NCBI GenBank assembly: GCA_934119955.1
Contig: CAKOSZ010000006.1
Location: forward strand, 54,626-118,625
Source of the DNA: an uncultured Bacilli bacterium
GTDB lineage: Bacteria > Bacillota_I > Bacilli_A > RF39 > UBA660
Length of the DNA stretch: 64,000 bases
Direction: 5' to 3'
Both the position numbers and the translations under genes were made by a program. The notes beneath the pieces are model-generated. The model was not told where the DNA came from. It searched no databases and saw only the letters and a program-made list of their open reading frames with translations. Positions 25,426-34,279 of the stretch are shown here, in pieces. How positions within the stretch are numbered: the first letter of the stretch is position 1; each line of letters opens with the position of its first letter.

Positions 25426-25967
25426 GTATTTCTAATTACCATTTTAACTTTTCCTATAATATTATCAAAACTATTTAATATATAACTATTATTATCATTT
25501 GAAAGGTAGATAAAACTATCTTTCTTTTCATATTTTAAAATCATTTTCTTATCATTTATTAAAACAAGAACTAATTTATTATTAATATGAAGTAATGACT
25601 TTTCGATAATTAAAATATCTCCTTTTTGTATACAATAATTATTTAAATTATTATAGTGATAACTAAATGCAACATATTCTTTGGTATTATCCAAATTACA
25701 TATATTAATATTTCTTTTTTCATCTAGAAAAGGAATAGTTGAAACATATCCCTTAATAGTAATATCTTTTAAATAAGTAATTTGTTTTGCTTTTTTATTA
25801 TAAACTAAGAAATCTTTATCTTCTAAAATATGTAATAATCTATAAATACTATTATATGATTTATAATTACTTATTTCTTTTATTTCTTTTAAAGTAGGAT
25901 ATTTATTATTTATTTTAGCATAGTTAAATATTAAGTTAAAAAAATTATTTTGGGTATTAGATAACAT
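25422..25967 (-). CDS. LexA-like regulator with degenerate S24 peptidase domain
   Basis: 181 aa. Residues 1-65 fit the LexA winged-helix domain (FFNLIFNYAKINNKYPTLKEI... then YNSIYRLLHILEDKDFL). The rest follows the S24 fold: TIKGYVSTIPF, IQKGDILIIEKSLLHINNKLVLVLINDKKMILKYEKK, and a final NIIGKVKMVI strand. LexA normally cleaves itself at Ala-Gly using a Ser in G-D-S-M and a Lys. Here no Ala-Gly is present at the expected place, and the G-D-S-M region reads SYHYNNLNNYCI without the aligned Ser; the Lys of LKYEKK remains. It is therefore probably a non-cleaving transcription factor. It is the second gene of a two-gene unit, 20 nt behind the 183-aa gene. Confidence 0.65.
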   Translation of the reverse strand: MLSNTQNNFFNLIFNYAKINNKYPTLKEIKEISNYKSYNSIYRLLHILEDKDFLVYNKKAKQITYLKDITIKGYVSTIPFLDEKRNINICNLDNTKEYVAFSYHYNNLNNYCIQKGDILIIEKSLLHINNKLVLVLINDKKMILKYEKKDSFIYLSNDNNSYILNSFDNIIGKVKMVIRNT

Positions 25968-25987
25968 ATTTCTCCTTTATTAATATT

Positions 25988-26539
25988 TTAATATTTTTTT
26001 ATTTTTTGTTTTTCTTTAATTCTTGATAATATTTCATTTAATCTATCATCTAATTCTTTTTCTAAGTTTTCAAGTATAGAAGCCGCCTTAGAAAATTCTA
26101 TAATAGGTTTATTAGTTTCAATTATCTCTTTCATGGTATTTAATATTTCCATTTGTCTATTTACATAGTAAAAACAACCATTTAAAATAGTATCAATTAA
26201 AATAACTTTATTTAATATTGGAATATCAAGACTATTAATTAAAATAATTATTTCATCAATTACGTTTTCCTTATCTTTATTAAGTTTGTTTAGTAACTCT
26301 TGAATAAGATTTTTATCAGTACTTTTCATGAATACATTTAAAGGAATATCTTCATAGATAAATTCTTCATTATAACTAATGTTATCTAAATAAGGATAAA
26401 TTTTCTTAGTAAATAAATCAATTCCTATAAGAGTATTATTTCTTTGTATTTTAACAATACAGACATATCTTTGATGTTTAATTTCCTTATTTTCTTTAAT
26501 AATACCAAGTTTAGCAATAAAATAATTATTATTTCTCAT
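25988..26539 (-). CDS. Unknown 183-aa protein cotranscribed with the LexA-like gene
   Basis: Not recognised. The N-terminal 70 residues look like a beta-rich domain (YFIAKLGIIKENKEIKHQR, then YVCIVKIQRNNTLIGIDLFTKKIYP), followed by a largely helical part rich in Ile, Leu, Glu and Lys (about 80-183) that may be a coiled coil (SILENLEKELDDRLNEILS). No membrane segment. Being first in the operon behind the palindromic operator, it is likely the main output of this regulation. It faces away from murE. The operon layout (small protein plus LexA-like gene) invites comparison with damage-inducible or phage-like regulatory pairs, but there is no sequence support for a function. Confidence 0.6.
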   Translation of the reverse strand: MRNNNYFIAKLGIIKENKEIKHQRYVCIVKIQRNNTLIGIDLFTKKIYPYLDNISYNEEFIYEDIPLNVFMKSTDKNLIQELLNKLNKDKENVIDEIIILINSLDIPILNKVILIDTILNGCFYYVNRQMEILNTMKEIIETNKPIIEFSKAASILENLEKELDDRLNEILSRIKEKQKIKKY

Positions 26540-26559
26540 AAGTCCTCTTTTTGTATATT

Positions 26560-26587
26560 ATTTTACTAAAATTTAGTAAAGTGTCAA
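26560..26587 (-). promoter_or_regulatory. Promoter and palindromic operator of the LexA-like operon
   Basis: On the minus strand TTGACA (26582-26587) and TAAAAT (26560-26565) are 16 bp apart. The spacer and -10 are covered by TTTACTAAAATTTAGTAAA (26562-26580), two perfect 9-bp arms around one base. A dimeric regulator here would compete with RNA polymerase; autoregulation by the LexA-like protein is the natural guess. Confidence 0.65.
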
Positions 26588-26690
26588 CTTTTTTTGAAAT
26601 AAAATTAAAATTAATAGATATGTATTTTTAAAATATTTTAAAAAGTGTAAGTTTTTTCTATAATTTGTATCAATTTCTAGAAAAATAATA

Positions 26691-26696
26691 TATAAT
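26691..26696 (+). promoter_or_regulatory. Likely -10 element of murE
   Basis: TATAAT 22 bp before the murE start. The -35 is weak (TATCAA at 17 bp, or TTGTAT at 20 bp), so the promoter is only tentatively defined. Confidence 0.4.
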
Positions 26697-26717
26697 GTAA
26701 TAGATGGTGATAATTAA

Positions 26718-28142
26718 ATGAAAAAATTAAGTGATTTTTTTGAAACAGATAAAGATGTTTTTGTTAATGATATAAAAATAAATAGTCAGGAAGTATCTAA
26801 AAATGATATGTTTGTTTGTGTTAAAGGTGTTAAGGCAGATAGACATGACTATATTTTAGATGCTATTAAAAACGGAGCAAGTTGTGTGGTAGGATCAAAA
26901 GATATTACATGTAGTGTTCCCTATATTAAAGTAGATAACCCAGATGATATTTTAGTTTCTCTTTGTAAAAAGAATTATGATTTTGATGATTCTTTAAAAA
27001 TAATAGGTGTAACTGGGACTGATGGTAAAACAACAACTACAACTTGTATTCAAACTTTAATAGGAAAAGACTTATGTGGTTATATTGGAACTAATGGTAT
27101 AAGTTGTAAAAGTTTTAGTGTTCCTTCTAATAATTCGACACCTGATCCGACAATTCTTTATAAGTATTTTAAAAAATTTAAAGATGCTGGATGTAAGTAT
27201 GTAGTTATGGAAGCCAGTAGTGAAGGATTTTTTAGAGGTAGATTAAAAGATTTAGAGTTTACAATAGGAGCATATACTAATGTTACTTGGGAACATATAA
27301 ATGTTCATAAAACGTTTGAAAATTATTTGGATACTAAGGTTAATTTAGTAAGACAAACAAAAGATAAATTTATTATTAATTATGATGAAGTAAATCATGA
27401 AAAGTTTTGTTTAAAAGATAAAACAATTCTTAGTTATGGAACTGATAAAAACTGTACTTTGTATATAAAAAACTATCATGTATTAGATAGATATACTAAT
27501 GTTACATTTGTATATGATAAGAAAGAATATACTTTCATCTCTCCACTTCTTGGTAAATTTAATGTTTATAACTTAGCATGTAGTATGTTAGTTTGTTTAT
27601 CACTTGGACTATCGATGGAACAATTAATTGAAAGATGTATGGATATTGATGTATCAGGAAGAATGGAAATAATTGATTTAGGACAACCTTTTAAAGTTTT
27701 AGTTGATTATGCTCATACTCCTAATGCTATTGATGCAGTTTTAGAATTTGTTCATACCTTAAATATAGATAAATCAATTGTTGTTGTAGGATCAGCCGGG
27801 GAACGTGATGTTAAAAAAAGACCAATTATGGGAGATGAAGTTATTAAAAATGCTAGTTATGCAATTTTTACAGCCGATGATCCTCGAAGTGAAGATCCTT
27901 ATGTAATAGCAACTCAAATGGCTTCTAACATTAAAGATAAAAGTAAATATGAAATTGAAACGGATAGAAGTCTTGCAATTAAAAAAGCAATTAATATGGC
28001 AGGAGAAAATGACATTGTTCTTGCTCTTGGTAAAGGAAATGAAAAATGTCAAAAGTTAGCAAGTGGACCTATTTATTATAGTGATATAGAAGAATGTAAA
28101 AAATGGATTAAAGAAAGAATGCAAAAAGATAATCACAACTGA
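26718..28142 (+). CDS. murE: UDP-MurNAc-tripeptide synthetase MurE
   Basis: 474 aa cytoplasmic ligase that adds the third amino acid to UDP-MurNAc-L-Ala-D-Glu in peptidoglycan synthesis. Mur ligase domains in order: N-terminal UDP-binding domain, central ATPase with GVTGTDGKTTTT, the SNNSTPDP substrate loop, and the C-terminal domain beginning LVDYAHTPNAIDAVL. The amino-acid-specifying motif reads DDPRSEDP with Arg390; the D-N-P-R form is typical of enzymes adding meso-diaminopimelate, whereas lysine enzymes lack that Arg, so a DAP wall is predicted. The ribosome site is weak (GGTGAT). It forms a single-gene unit closed by a terminator that contains the stop codon. Confidence 0.95.
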   Translation: MKKLSDFFETDKDVFVNDIKINSQEVSKNDMFVCVKGVKADRHDYILDAIKNGASCVVGSKDITCSVPYIKVDNPDDILVSLCKKNYDFDDSLKIIGVTGTDGKTTTTTCIQTLIGKDLCGYIGTNGISCKSFSVPSNNSTPDPTILYKYFKKFKDAGCKYVVMEASSEGFFRGRLKDLEFTIGAYTNVTWEHINVHKTFENYLDTKVNLVRQTKDKFIINYDEVNHEKFCLKDKTILSYGTDKNCTLYIKNYHVLDRYTNVTFVYDKKEYTFISPLLGKFNVYNLACSMLVCLSLGLSMEQLIERCMDIDVSGRMEIIDLGQPFKVLVDYAHTPNAIDAVLEFVHTLNIDKSIVVVGSAGERDVKKRPIMGDEVIKNASYAIFTADDPRSEDPYVIATQMASNIKDKSKYEIETDRSLAIKKAINMAGENDIVLALGKGNEKCQKLASGPIYYSDIEECKKWIKERMQKDNHN

Positions 28143-28151
28143 TTATCTTTT
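28124..28151 (+). terminator. Terminator after murE
   Basis: AAAAGATAATCA (28124-28135), CAAC loop, TGATTATCTTTT (28140-28151): a perfect 12-bp stem that includes the TGA stop of murE; the T tract is short. Confidence 0.65.
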
Positions 28152-28236
28152 AAAAAAATCTTGTAAAAATATGTAAACAACTTATTTTATATGTATTTTT
28201 TTTATTTTTTATGCTAAAATTATCTTGGGTGTTTAT

Positions 28237-29256
28237 ATGAAAAATATATATAATATAACATTTTCTGAGTTAACAGATTATTTTTTAAGTATTAATGAAA
28301 AAAAATATAAAGCAATCCAATTATATGATTGGTTATATGTAAAAAGAATTAAATCTTTTGATAGTATTACTAATATGAAAAAAGAGGTAATTGAAAGACT
28401 AAAAAAAGATTTTTATTTTGATAAAATAGAAATAGTTGCTAAACAAAGTGATGTTGATGTTAAAAAGTATTTACTTAAATTAAGTGATTCTAATACCATT
28501 GAAGCAGTTTTAATGAAACATGATTATGGAAATAGTTTATGTATATCAAGTGAAGTAGGTTGTAATATGGCGTGTTCTTTTTGTGAAAGTGGAAGAATTA
28601 AAAAGATTCGTGATGTTACAAGTGGTGAGATGGTTTTAGAAATAATGACAATTGAAAGTGATATTAAAACTAGAATTAGTCATGTTGTTATTATGGGAAT
28701 AGGAGAACCATTTGATAATTATAATAATTTTTGTGATTTTGTAAGTATTATTAATCATCCCAAAGGAATTAATTTAGGAAGTAGGCATATTACAGTTTCA
28801 ACTTGTGGAATTGTTCCTAAAATATATGAATTTGCTTCTTTTCCTTATCAGGTAAATCTGGCAATTAGTTTGCATGCTCCAACTGATGAATTAAGGAGTA
28901 AATTAATGCCAATTAATAAGGCGTATCCTTTATCTAAACTAATACTTGCTGTTAAAACTTATATTGAAAAAACAAATCGTCGTGTTACTTTTGAATATAT
29001 TATGCTAAGTGGGGTTAATGATAGTGTTGAATGTGCTCAAAAACTAAGTTTACTTTTAAAGGGAATTAATTGTTATGTTAATTTAATTCCTTATAATGAA
29101 ACTAATCATTTAGAATATAAAAGAAGTAGTAAAGAGACAATTTTAAAATTTTATGATGTTTTAAAGAAAAATAATATAAATGTAACAATAAGACGGGAAT
29201 TTGGTAGTAAAATTAATGCTGCCTGTGGTCAATTAAAAACAATTAAGGAGTGTTAG
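28237..29256 (+). CDS. rlmN: RlmN, 23S rRNA/tRNA adenine-C2 methyltransferase
   Basis: 339 aa from ATG 28237; the TTG at 28225 is in frame but lacks support. RlmN is a radical-SAM enzyme that methylates C2 of A2503 in 23S rRNA and A37 of some tRNAs. The iron-sulfur Cys are C109-x3-C113-x2-C116 (GCNMACSFC). The methyl-carrying pair matches Cys102 (LCISSEVGC) and Cys330 (NAACGQL). The GIGEPFDN and SLHAP motifs are present. An extended -10 (TGCTAAAAT, 28213-28221) lies just upstream. It is the first gene of the rlmN-prpC-prkC-rsgA-rpe run, the same order as yloN-prpC-prkC in Bacillus subtilis. Confidence 0.95.
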   Translation: MKNIYNITFSELTDYFLSINEKKYKAIQLYDWLYVKRIKSFDSITNMKKEVIERLKKDFYFDKIEIVAKQSDVDVKKYLLKLSDSNTIEAVLMKHDYGNSLCISSEVGCNMACSFCESGRIKKIRDVTSGEMVLEIMTIESDIKTRISHVVIMGIGEPFDNYNNFCDFVSIINHPKGINLGSRHITVSTCGIVPKIYEFASFPYQVNLAISLHAPTDELRSKLMPINKAYPLSKLILAVKTYIEKTNRRVTFEYIMLSGVNDSVECAQKLSLLLKGINCYVNLIPYNETNHLEYKRSSKETILKFYDVLKKNNINVTIRREFGSKINAACGQLKTIKEC

Positions 29257-29257
29257 C

Positions 29258-30001
29258 ATGAGAAGTTTTTATTTAACGGATGTAGGGAAAGTAAGAGATC
29301 ATAATGAAGATAGTGTAATAATTTTAAAAAATCACAATAATGAATATATACTAGCAGTAGCAGATGGAATGGGAGGACATCGTGCGGGGGAAGTTGCATC
29401 TAGTATTGCTATAACTTATCTTGCTCATCATTTTCAAGAAAGTTTTTATAATTTAACTAAAGAAGATGCTATTACTTGGATAAATGATAGCATAGATTCT
29501 ATTAATTCCAAAATTTTTAATCATGAAAAAGATCACCCAGAAAGTATTGGCATGGGAACAACTCTTGTTATGGCTCTATATACAAAAGATTATTTACTAT
29601 TTGGTAATATTGGAGATTCAAGTGGTTTTATTTTAAAAAATAATAAACTACATAAAGTAACAGTTGATCACTCCTTAGTTAATTTATTAGTAGAAGCTGG
29701 AGAATTAACCGAAGAACAAGCCAAAAATCATCCAAGAAAAAATGTTTTAATGAAAGCCCTTGGAGCAAGTCAAGTTGTAGAAGCCGATATATTTGAGTGT
29801 GTAACAGATATTGATGGAATATTACTTGCAAGTGATGGCTTGACTAATATGTTAGAAATTAGTAAAATAGAAAGTGTATTAAATAGTAATGAGGAAATAG
29901 AAGAAAGAATTGTAGAATTAATTAGAAAAGCGAATAATAATGGTGGAATTGACAATATCTCAGTAGCTTTTTTAGAGAATGATAAAGAGGTGAAAAAGTG
30001 A
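29258..30001 (+). CDS. prpC: PP2C-type Ser/Thr protein phosphatase
   Basis: 247 aa, full length. It dephosphorylates targets of PrkC and PrkC itself. Metal-binding Asp residues lie in VRDHNEDS (about 14-21), AVADGMGGHRAGEVAS, and DGILLASDGLT and IDNISV near the end, the standard PP2C set for two Mn2+/Mg2+ ions. It starts one base after the rlmN stop, and its own stop overlaps the GTG start of the kinase gene, so phosphatase and kinase are translationally coupled. Confidence 0.95.
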   Translation: MRSFYLTDVGKVRDHNEDSVIILKNHNNEYILAVADGMGGHRAGEVASSIAITYLAHHFQESFYNLTKEDAITWINDSIDSINSKIFNHEKDHPESIGMGTTLVMALYTKDYLLFGNIGDSSGFILKNNKLHKVTVDHSLVNLLVEAGELTEEQAKNHPRKNVLMKALGASQVVEADIFECVTDIDGILLASDGLTNMLEISKIESVLNSNEEIEERIVELIRKANNNGGIDNISVAFLENDKEVKK

Positions 30002-31749
30002 TTACGAAAGGTCAAAAAATTAATGACAGATATGAAATAATTAAAAGTATTGGCGAAGGTGGAATGGCTAATGTTTATTTAGCCAAAGATATTATTCTAG
30101 ATAGAAATGTAGCAATTAAAATATTAAGAGGAGATTTAGCAGGAGACGAGAAATTTGTACGTCGTTTTCAAAGAGAAGCCTTATCAGCATCAAGTTTATC
30201 ACATCCAAATATTGTTGAAATGTATGATGTAGGGGAAGATAATGGGACTTATTATATTGTTATGGAATATGTTTCAGGTATGACCTTGAAACAACTTATT
30301 AAAAAAAGAGGAAGTTTATCTTTAAGTGAAGCAATTGATATTATGTTACAAATTACAGATGGTATCAAAGCAGCCCATGATTCTTATATAATTCATAGAG
30401 ATTTAAAACCTCAAAATATTTTAATTCAAGATAATGGAGAAATTAAAATAACAGATTTTGGTATTGCAATGGCCTTAAATAGTACCCAATTAACTCAAAC
30501 AAATTCGGTTATGGGAAGTGTTCATTACTTACCACCAGAACAAGCAAGTGGGAAAGGGGCAACCATTAAAAGTGATATTTACTCAATGGGGATACTTTTC
30601 TATGAACTTTTAACTGGTAAACTTCCTTTTAAAGGTGATAATGCGGTTGAAATTGCTTTAAAACATATGAAAAATGATATTCCAAGTGTAAGAGCAGAAA
30701 ACCCAAATATCCCTCAAAGTGTTGAAAATATTATTTTAAAAGCAACTGCTAAAAATCCTAAAAATAGATATGAAACAGCAAGTAAGATGCATGATGATTT
30801 ATTAACTTGTTTAAATGAAGATAGATTAAATGAAAAAAAATATGAGTTTCCATATCCAGAACATGATACTGATCCTGTTCAAAAACCAGTTTTACTAGAA
30901 GGAAATAACTTAGAAGAGAAAAAAGAAACAGTAGAAGAAAACATTTTAGAAGATGAAAAAACTAAAAACACTTGGATTTGGATTTTATCTTCCATCTTTA
31001 TTTTTATTGTATTAGTTATGATAGGTATTTTTATAGTTTATCCAAAACTAACTGAGGTACCTGATATAGTTATTCCAAATGTTTCTGGGATGACTGTTCA
31101 AAAGGCTGAAAGTACTTTAAAAGATAAAGGTTTTGAAGTTGCCATTCAAGTAGAACAAATAAGTGATGAAAAAATTGCAGCAGGTTTAGTTTCAAGAACC
31201 TCACCTGCTATTGGCAGAAAAGTTAAAAAAGGAACAACAATTATTCTTTATGAATCCCTTGGAAATACAGTATATGAAATGGAAGATTTTACTGGCAAAA
31301 ATTATTATGAAGTTCAAGGAATTTTAAGACCATATGAGTTTAATATAGTAATTGAAAAAATTGATGTTGAAGATAAAGAAGGTCTTGATAAAGATACAGT
31401 TATTAAACAAGAACCAAGTGTTGGAACAAAAATGTCAAAAGGAGAAAAAGTAACTTTATATATTCCAAATATAGTAGATACTTATCCTAATTTTGTGGAA
31501 GAAGCATGGACTTTGGAAGAAATTCAAAATTTCTGTGATGAATATGGTATAAATGTAACTTTTGTTCCCAAAGAAACAGAAGAATTTACAGAAAATACAA
31601 TTATTAAACAAGATAGACAACCAGGAGATCCTATTATAAAAGGAGCCAATTTAAAAATTACTTATGCAACTAAGTATAGTACAGTTGATGATAATAAAGA
31701 TAACACGGAAGATAAAGATAAAAAGACAAATAATAAAGACAAACAATAG
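29998..31749 (+). CDS. prkC: PASTA-domain Ser/Thr kinase PrkC
   Basis: 583 aa, GTG start overlapping the prpC stop by 4 nt. Cytoplasmic kinase domain with glycine loop GEGGMANVY, Lys41, catalytic HRD at 133-135 and DFG at 153-155. After an acidic linker one membrane helix (about 325-347) leads to three extracellular PASTA repeats (about 358-425, 428-495, 497-560), which bind muropeptides or lipid II in relatives. In Bacillus this kinase triggers germination in response to wall fragments and regulates wall and translation genes. The last 20 residues are a Lys/Asp-rich tail. Confidence 0.96.
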   Translation: MITKGQKINDRYEIIKSIGEGGMANVYLAKDIILDRNVAIKILRGDLAGDEKFVRRFQREALSASSLSHPNIVEMYDVGEDNGTYYIVMEYVSGMTLKQLIKKRGSLSLSEAIDIMLQITDGIKAAHDSYIIHRDLKPQNILIQDNGEIKITDFGIAMALNSTQLTQTNSVMGSVHYLPPEQASGKGATIKSDIYSMGILFYELLTGKLPFKGDNAVEIALKHMKNDIPSVRAENPNIPQSVENIILKATAKNPKNRYETASKMHDDLLTCLNEDRLNEKKYEFPYPEHDTDPVQKPVLLEGNNLEEKKETVEENILEDEKTKNTWIWILSSIFIFIVLVMIGIFIVYPKLTEVPDIVIPNVSGMTVQKAESTLKDKGFEVAIQVEQISDEKIAAGLVSRTSPAIGRKVKKGTTIILYESLGNTVYEMEDFTGKNYYEVQGILRPYEFNIVIEKIDVEDKEGLDKDTVIKQEPSVGTKMSKGEKVTLYIPNIVDTYPNFVEEAWTLEEIQNFCDEYGINVTFVPKETEEFTENTIIKQDRQPGDPIIKGANLKITYATKYSTVDDNKDNTEDKDKKTNNKDKQ

Positions 31750-31757
31750 GAGTTTAT

Positions 31758-32591
31758 ATGCAAGGAACAGTTATTAAAGCAATTAGTAGTAACTTTTATG
31801 TTAAAGTAGATGAAGAAGTAATAATTTGTACTCAAAGAGGAGTTTTAAAGAAAAATAAAACTCTTCCTTTAATTGGTGATAAAGTTATAATTGATAAAGA
31901 AAAAAGAGTAATAGAAAAAATACTTCCAAGAAAAAATGAAATATTAAGACCTAATGTTAGTAATATTGATAATGGTTTAATAGTAACTAGTTTAAAACAT
32001 CCTAATTTAGATCTTAATCTATTAGATAAATTATTAGTAGAACTTGAAATAAATAAAATAAAACCAATTATTTGTTTAACTAAAAAAGATTTATTAACAC
32101 CTGATGAGTTTAGTAAATATGAAAGTATAATTAATTATTATAAAAAAATAGGTTATCAAGTTTTTTATAACACAGATCTTACTTTAATAAAAAAAGAATT
32201 AATTGGTAAAATAACTGTTTTTATGGGTCAAACAGGAGCAGGGAAAAGTACACTTTTAAATAATTTATTTAAAATGAATTTAAAAACAGGGGAAATTTCA
32301 ATTGCTCTTGGAAGAGGAAGACATACAACAAGAGTAGTTGAAATAATAGAGATAGATGATATAAAAGTTTTAGATACCCCAGGTTTTTCTAGTTTATCAT
32401 TTTTAAACTATAATCTTGAAAGTGTTAAAAATGCTTTTATAGAATTTAAAAATTATCCTTGTCTTTATAAAGATTGTAATCATGACAAGGAAAGTGAATG
32501 TAATTTAAAAAAAGCCGTTAGTAATAATTGGGTTTTAAAAAGCCGTTATGAAAATTATTTAAATTTTAAAAAAGAGTTTGAAAGGAAGTAG
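31758..32591 (+). CDS. rsgA: Ribosome small-subunit GTPase RsgA
   Basis: 277 aa. Circularly permuted GTPase: OB domain first, then the G4 motif TKKD, then G1 GQTGAGKST and G3 DTPGF, the order that defines this family. The C-terminal zinc site is Cys-x(n)-Cys-x-His-x(n)-Cys in CLYKDCNHDKESEC. RsgA binds the 30S subunit and checks its maturation in a GTP-dependent way. In Bacillus the homologue (CpgA) is a PrkC substrate encoded next to it, as here. AGGAG precedes the start. Confidence 0.95.
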   Translation: MQGTVIKAISSNFYVKVDEEVIICTQRGVLKKNKTLPLIGDKVIIDKEKRVIEKILPRKNEILRPNVSNIDNGLIVTSLKHPNLDLNLLDKLLVELEINKIKPIICLTKKDLLTPDEFSKYESIINYYKKIGYQVFYNTDLTLIKKELIGKITVFMGQTGAGKSTLLNNLFKMNLKTGEISIALGRGRHTTRVVEIIEIDDIKVLDTPGFSSLSFLNYNLESVKNAFIEFKNYPCLYKDCNHDKESECNLKKAVSNNWVLKSRYENYLNFKKEFERK

Positions 32592-32593
32592 TT

Positions 32594-33226
32594 ATGAAAA
32601 TATCAGCCTCATATTTAGGATGTAAAAAAATAGGACAAACATTATATAATTTAAATTTAACTGATGTTGATTATATCCATGTTGATGTTATGGATGGAAA
32701 ATATGTTAAAGGAAAAACTATGTCTTTTAATGAATTATCAACAATAGGAAATTATACAAGAAAAAGATTAGATGTTCATTTTATGGTTGAACGTCCTTTA
32801 AAATTAATTGATTTATATGCAACTTTAAATGTCTTTTGCATAACAGTTCATTTGAATATTCAAGATGATTTGGAAATGATTATCAAAAGATGTAGTGATT
32901 ATGGAATAAAAATAGGTCTTGCTATTAATCCAGATCAAGATGTATCCTTAGTTTATCCCTATCTTGATAAAATAGATTTAGTTTTATTAATGGGAGTAAA
33001 TCCCGGCTTACCAGGCCAAGAGTTTATTAAATCAACTTTAACCAAAATAAATACTTTAAAAAAAGAACTAGAAAAAAGAAAATTAAATACCTTAATAAGT
33101 GTTGATGGTGGGGTTAATTTAGATAATGCTAAATACTTAAAAGACTGTGATATTTTAGTTTCTGGTTCAACTATAACTAAATCAAATGATTATCAAGAGA
33201 CAATTACTAAACTAAGAAATAACTAA
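32594..33226 (+). CDS. rpe: Ribulose-phosphate 3-epimerase
   Basis: 210 aa TIM barrel that interconverts D-ribulose 5-phosphate and D-xylulose 5-phosphate in the pentose phosphate pathway. The metal and acid/base residues are in IHVDVMDG, DVHFMV and SVDGGVN; the phosphate loop MGVNPGLPGQEF and final SGSTI are present. It follows rsgA by 2 nt, the same neighbours as in Bacillus. A promoter for the next gene begins right after its stop. Confidence 0.93.
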   Translation: MKISASYLGCKKIGQTLYNLNLTDVDYIHVDVMDGKYVKGKTMSFNELSTIGNYTRKRLDVHFMVERPLKLIDLYATLNVFCITVHLNIQDDLEMIIKRCSDYGIKIGLAINPDQDVSLVYPYLDKIDLVLLMGVNPGLPGQEFIKSTLTKINTLKKELEKRKLNTLISVDGGVNLDNAKYLKDCDILVSGSTITKSNDYQETITKLRNN

Positions 33227-33229
33227 AAT

Positions 33230-33258
33230 TTGCCAAATTTAAAAAAATCTTGTATAAT
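33230..33258 (+). promoter_or_regulatory. Promoter of the ADA-like gene and prs
   Basis: TTGCCA (33230-33235), 17 bp, TATAAT (33253-33258) with an upstream TG. It starts a new unit directly after rpe. Confidence 0.7.
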
Positions 33259-33281
33259 AACACGTACAAAGGAGTGATTAC

Positions 33282-34250
33282 ATGACTTTATTTGAAAGTT
33301 TGAAACAATTTCCTAAAATAGATATGCATATTGATTTTTTTGGATCAATTAAAAAAGAAACTATAACAAACTTAACAAATAACTTTTTGAATTCTTATGT
33401 TGAAGATACAATTGACTTTAATAGTTTAAAAGATTATAGTGATTATAAAAAAATAGTAAAAGAATCTTTAACAAGTCTTAAAAATATTGAAATAGCAACA
33501 ACTGATTTAATTAATTCTTTAAAAGAAAATAATCTTATGTATGCTGAAATATTTTTAAATTTAGATGATTTTAAAAAAGAATTAAAGAAAAGAGATATAG
33601 TAACAACTATTTTAAAAGTAATAAAAGATAGTAAAATAAATATTAACTTAGTTCTTGAAATAGAAACAGTTATTACTAAGGAAGAAATGTTTAATGATTT
33701 AAATATTTTATATGAATGGTATAATAAAGGAATAAACGGAGTTTATTTTAAGAAAACTAAACAAGAAACTTGGGATTCTTACCAAGCCTTATTTGATAAG
33801 TTTAATAAAGATAAAATTGATTATATAGTATGTTTAGATTCTAAATTAACTAATCAAAATAAAGAGATTTATTATAATGCTAAGAGAATAATTTATAATT
33901 TATTTGAAGAACCAACAGATAATTTTTATAAAGTAATAAAAGATAATAATATTATTTTAGAGTTTCCTATTACTTATCAAGCAACATATCATATTTTTGA
34001 TGAAGTTAAAAATCATTTTGTTTATGATTTATTTAAAGATAATATAAGTGTTTGTTTTACAACAATTGATATGACTATTTTAGATACTGATTTATTAAAT
34101 GAATATTGTATTTTATTTAATGTTTTTCCATTTAATTTGCATGATTTAGTAAATATTAATTTAAATATCTTGAATAAATTAAATATAAGTGATAGTATAA
34201 AGAATAATTTAATTAGTGATTTTAAAGAAAAGGCTAATTTACTTTTCTAG
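33282..34250 (+). CDS. Adenosine deaminase-like protein lacking metal ligands (probable pseudoenzyme)
   Basis: 322 aa, about the length of bacterial adenosine deaminase. The N-terminus PKIDMHIDFFGSIKKETI matches the family's PK-x-E/D-L-H-x-H-L-x-G-S/A-I start, but the second zinc His is Asp18 (His16-Ile-Asp18). Farther on, YAEIFLNLDDF matches the YAEIRF strand, KRIIYN stands where R-I-G-H-G should be, LEFPITYQA where P-T-S-N should be, and CFTTIDMTIL where the T-D-D-P zinc/catalytic segment should be. The H-A-G-E segment is not found. So the barrel seems kept while the zinc site and proton donor are lost. It may be a binding or regulatory protein, or have changed chemistry. It shares a promoter with prs, 29 bp ahead of it. 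Confidence 0.6.
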   Translation: MTLFESLKQFPKIDMHIDFFGSIKKETITNLTNNFLNSYVEDTIDFNSLKDYSDYKKIVKESLTSLKNIEIATTDLINSLKENNLMYAEIFLNLDDFKKELKKRDIVTTILKVIKDSKININLVLEIETVITKEEMFNDLNILYEWYNKGINGVYFKKTKQETWDSYQALFDKFNKDKIDYIVCLDSKLTNQNKEIYYNAKRIIYNLFEEPTDNFYKVIKDNNIILEFPITYQATYHIFDEVKNHFVYDLFKDNISVCFTTIDMTILDTDLLNEYCILFNVFPFNLHDLVNINLNILNKLNISDSIKNNLISDFKEKANLLF

Positions 34251-34279
34251 TTTTTTCTTTTAAAATAAATGGAGGTATA

